Positions 4,813 through 5,551 of a stretch of 5,551 nucleotides of DNA are shown piece by piece. Both the position numbers and the translations under genes were made by a program. Positions within the stretch are counted from its first letter, which is position 1. Each line of letters opens with the position of its first letter. The notes beneath the pieces were generated by a model. The model made no database searches and was not told the DNA's origin. It saw only the letters and a program-made list of their open reading frames with translations. The stretch is from Streptomyces sp. NRRL WC-3549 (GTDB lineage: Bacteria > Actinomycetota > Actinomycetes > Streptomycetales > Streptomycetaceae), in assembly GCF_000721935.1 (NCBI RefSeq), contig NZ_KL585412.1, positions 10,126 through 15,676 of the forward strand, given 5' to 3'.

Positions 4813-5533
4813 GCCGGGTCGGCGGTGACGGGCTTGCGCCGGGAGGCGATACGCGAGGCGTCCGGCCAGCGCACGTCCCGCGCCCACCCCAGTTGCTCGA
4901 ACCAGCGGATCAGCCGGGCGCTGGAGTCGATCTGCCCCCGGAGCACCCCGTGCCGGGCGCACGTCGGGTCCGCGTGGTGCAGGTTGTGCCACGACTCGCC
5001 GCACGAGAGCACCGCCAGCCACCACACGTTCCCCGAACGGTCACGGGACTTGAACGGCCGCTTGCCGACCGCGTGGCAGATCGAGTTGATCGACCAGGTC
5101 ACGTGGTGCAGCAGCGCCACCCGGACCAGCGACCCCCAGAAGAACGCGGTGAACGCGCCCCACCACGACATCGTCACCACTCCGCCGACCAGCGGCGGGA
5201 TCGCCAGCGACAGGAGCGTGAAGCTCACGAAGTGACGCGAGATCCCCCGGATCACCGGGTCCTTGACCAGGTCCGGCGCGTACTTCTGCTGAGGAGTCTG
5301 CTCCTCGTTGAACATCCAGCCGATGTGCGCCCACCACATGCCCCTGAGCAGGGCCGGGAGCGTCTCCCCGAACCGCCACGGCGAATGCGGGTCGCCCTCG
5401 GCGTCGGAGAACCGGTGGTGCTTGCGGTGGTCGGCCACCCAGCGCACCACCGGGCCCTCCACCGCCATGGAACCCGCCACCGCCAGGGCGATGCGCAGCG
5501 GCCGGTTCGCCTTGAACGAGCCGTGGGTGAAGT
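4809..5533 (-). CDS. Membrane fatty acid (acyl-CoA) desaturase, N-terminus missing
   Basis: The visible 240 residues belong to the membrane-bound, di-iron fatty acid desaturases (stearoyl-CoA Delta-9 type), which insert a double bond into acyl chains using O2 and an electron donor. Histidine boxes: the end of box 1, FTHGSF, at the first visible residues (HRxFTH expected); box 2, HRKHH, at visible residues 35-39 in RWVADHRKHHRFSDAEGDPHSPW; and box 3, HNLHH, at 182-186 in CGESWHNLHHADP. Hydrophobic stretches between boxes 2 and 3 (FVSFTLLSLAIPPLVGGVVT and GAFTAFFWGSLVRVALL) are membrane spans. Roughly the first 70-90 residues, including the opening membrane helices and the HR of box 1, are lost because the contig runs into adapter at 5534; this is not a biological truncation. 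A GTG at 5480 is internal, not a start. The stop TGA overlaps the tetR ATG. The electron-transfer partner is not in view. Confidence 0.93.
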
Positions 5534-5551
5534 CTGTCTCTTATACACATC
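5534..5551. other. Nextera/Tn5 adapter sequence (assembly contamination)
   Basis: The final 18 bases, CTGTCTCTTATACACATC, are the Tn5 mosaic-end sequence used in Nextera libraries, read into the adapter at the end of a short insert. They interrupt the desaturase exactly after two bases of a codon. Reverse-strand frames through them begin MCIRDR or MYKRQ, peptides that recur in databases as adapter artefacts. This segment should be trimmed. Confidence 0.97.

Noticed and set aside
4813..5025. Longer TetR protein starting inside the desaturase gene
   Set aside because: The extra residues are an out-of-frame reading of the conserved histidine-box 3 region of the desaturase; the ATGA overlap at 4809-4812 is the normal junction.
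5041..5550. Proteins beginning MCIRDR or MYKRQ at the right end
   Set aside because: Their starts are translated adapter sequence and the rest is the wrong frame of the desaturase.
1..5551. CRISPR arrays, tRNA/rRNA genes, insertion sequences, phage or defence genes
   Set aside because: I looked for spaced direct repeats, cloverleaf-like segments, transposase motifs and terminal repeats on both strands and saw none; the only Tn5-like sequence is the library adapter.

Overview
The window looks like chromosomal DNA from a Streptomyces or a close relative. It is very GC-rich, third codon positions are strongly G/C-biased, start and stop codons overlap as ATGA, and I saw no in-frame TTA codon in the genes. 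The gene order galE-galK / acetyltransferase / orphan response regulator / tamR / tam / tetR / desaturase resembles, from memory and unchecked, the Streptomyces coelicolor SCO3128-SCO3137 neighbourhood. Nothing suggests a mobile element, phage, CRISPR array or defence system; it reads as core genome.

Layout. Positions 1-1262 hold the end of galE (UDP-galactose 4-epimerase) and a complete galK (galactokinase), coupled by an ATGA overlap: part of a Leloir-pathway operon. Facing galK on the minus strand is a GNAT acetyltransferase (1171-1689) whose arginine-rich tail runs 92 bp into galK. The 267 bp between its start (1689) and the response regulator start (1957) are unusually rich in inverted repeats: a 7-bp hairpin (1771-1790), a perfect 16-bp inverted repeat with a 54-nt folded spacer (1812-1897), and a 9-bp stem whose loop is the ribosome binding site and start codon of the regulator (1932-1968). 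The regulator (1957-2736) is a NarL/LuxR-type protein with an altered receiver domain and no kinase nearby; its 3' end overlaps that of the MarR-family gene.

Positions 2698-4074 are a divergent pair: a MarR-family repressor best read as TamR, and tam, trans-aconitate 2-methyltransferase. Their 87-bp intergenic region holds a TTGA-CA-TCAA palindrome, a likely operator. TamR-type regulators sense citrate/aconitate-type acids, and Tam removes trans-aconitate, an aconitase inhibitor, so the pair links to the citric acid cycle and oxidative stress.

Positions 4126-5533 (minus strand) are a membrane fatty-acid desaturase followed by a TetR regulator, joined by another ATGA overlap; the regulator probably controls membrane lipid unsaturation. 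The desaturase lacks its N-terminus because the contig stops there. The last 18 bases (5534-5551) are Nextera/Tn5 adapter sequence, not genome, so proteins predicted to begin in them are artefacts.

The strongest non-routine signals are the structured leader of the response regulator, its unusual receiver, a perfect 20-bp palindrome inside the start of tetR, and the overlapping convergent gene ends. I see no undescribed multi-gene system.
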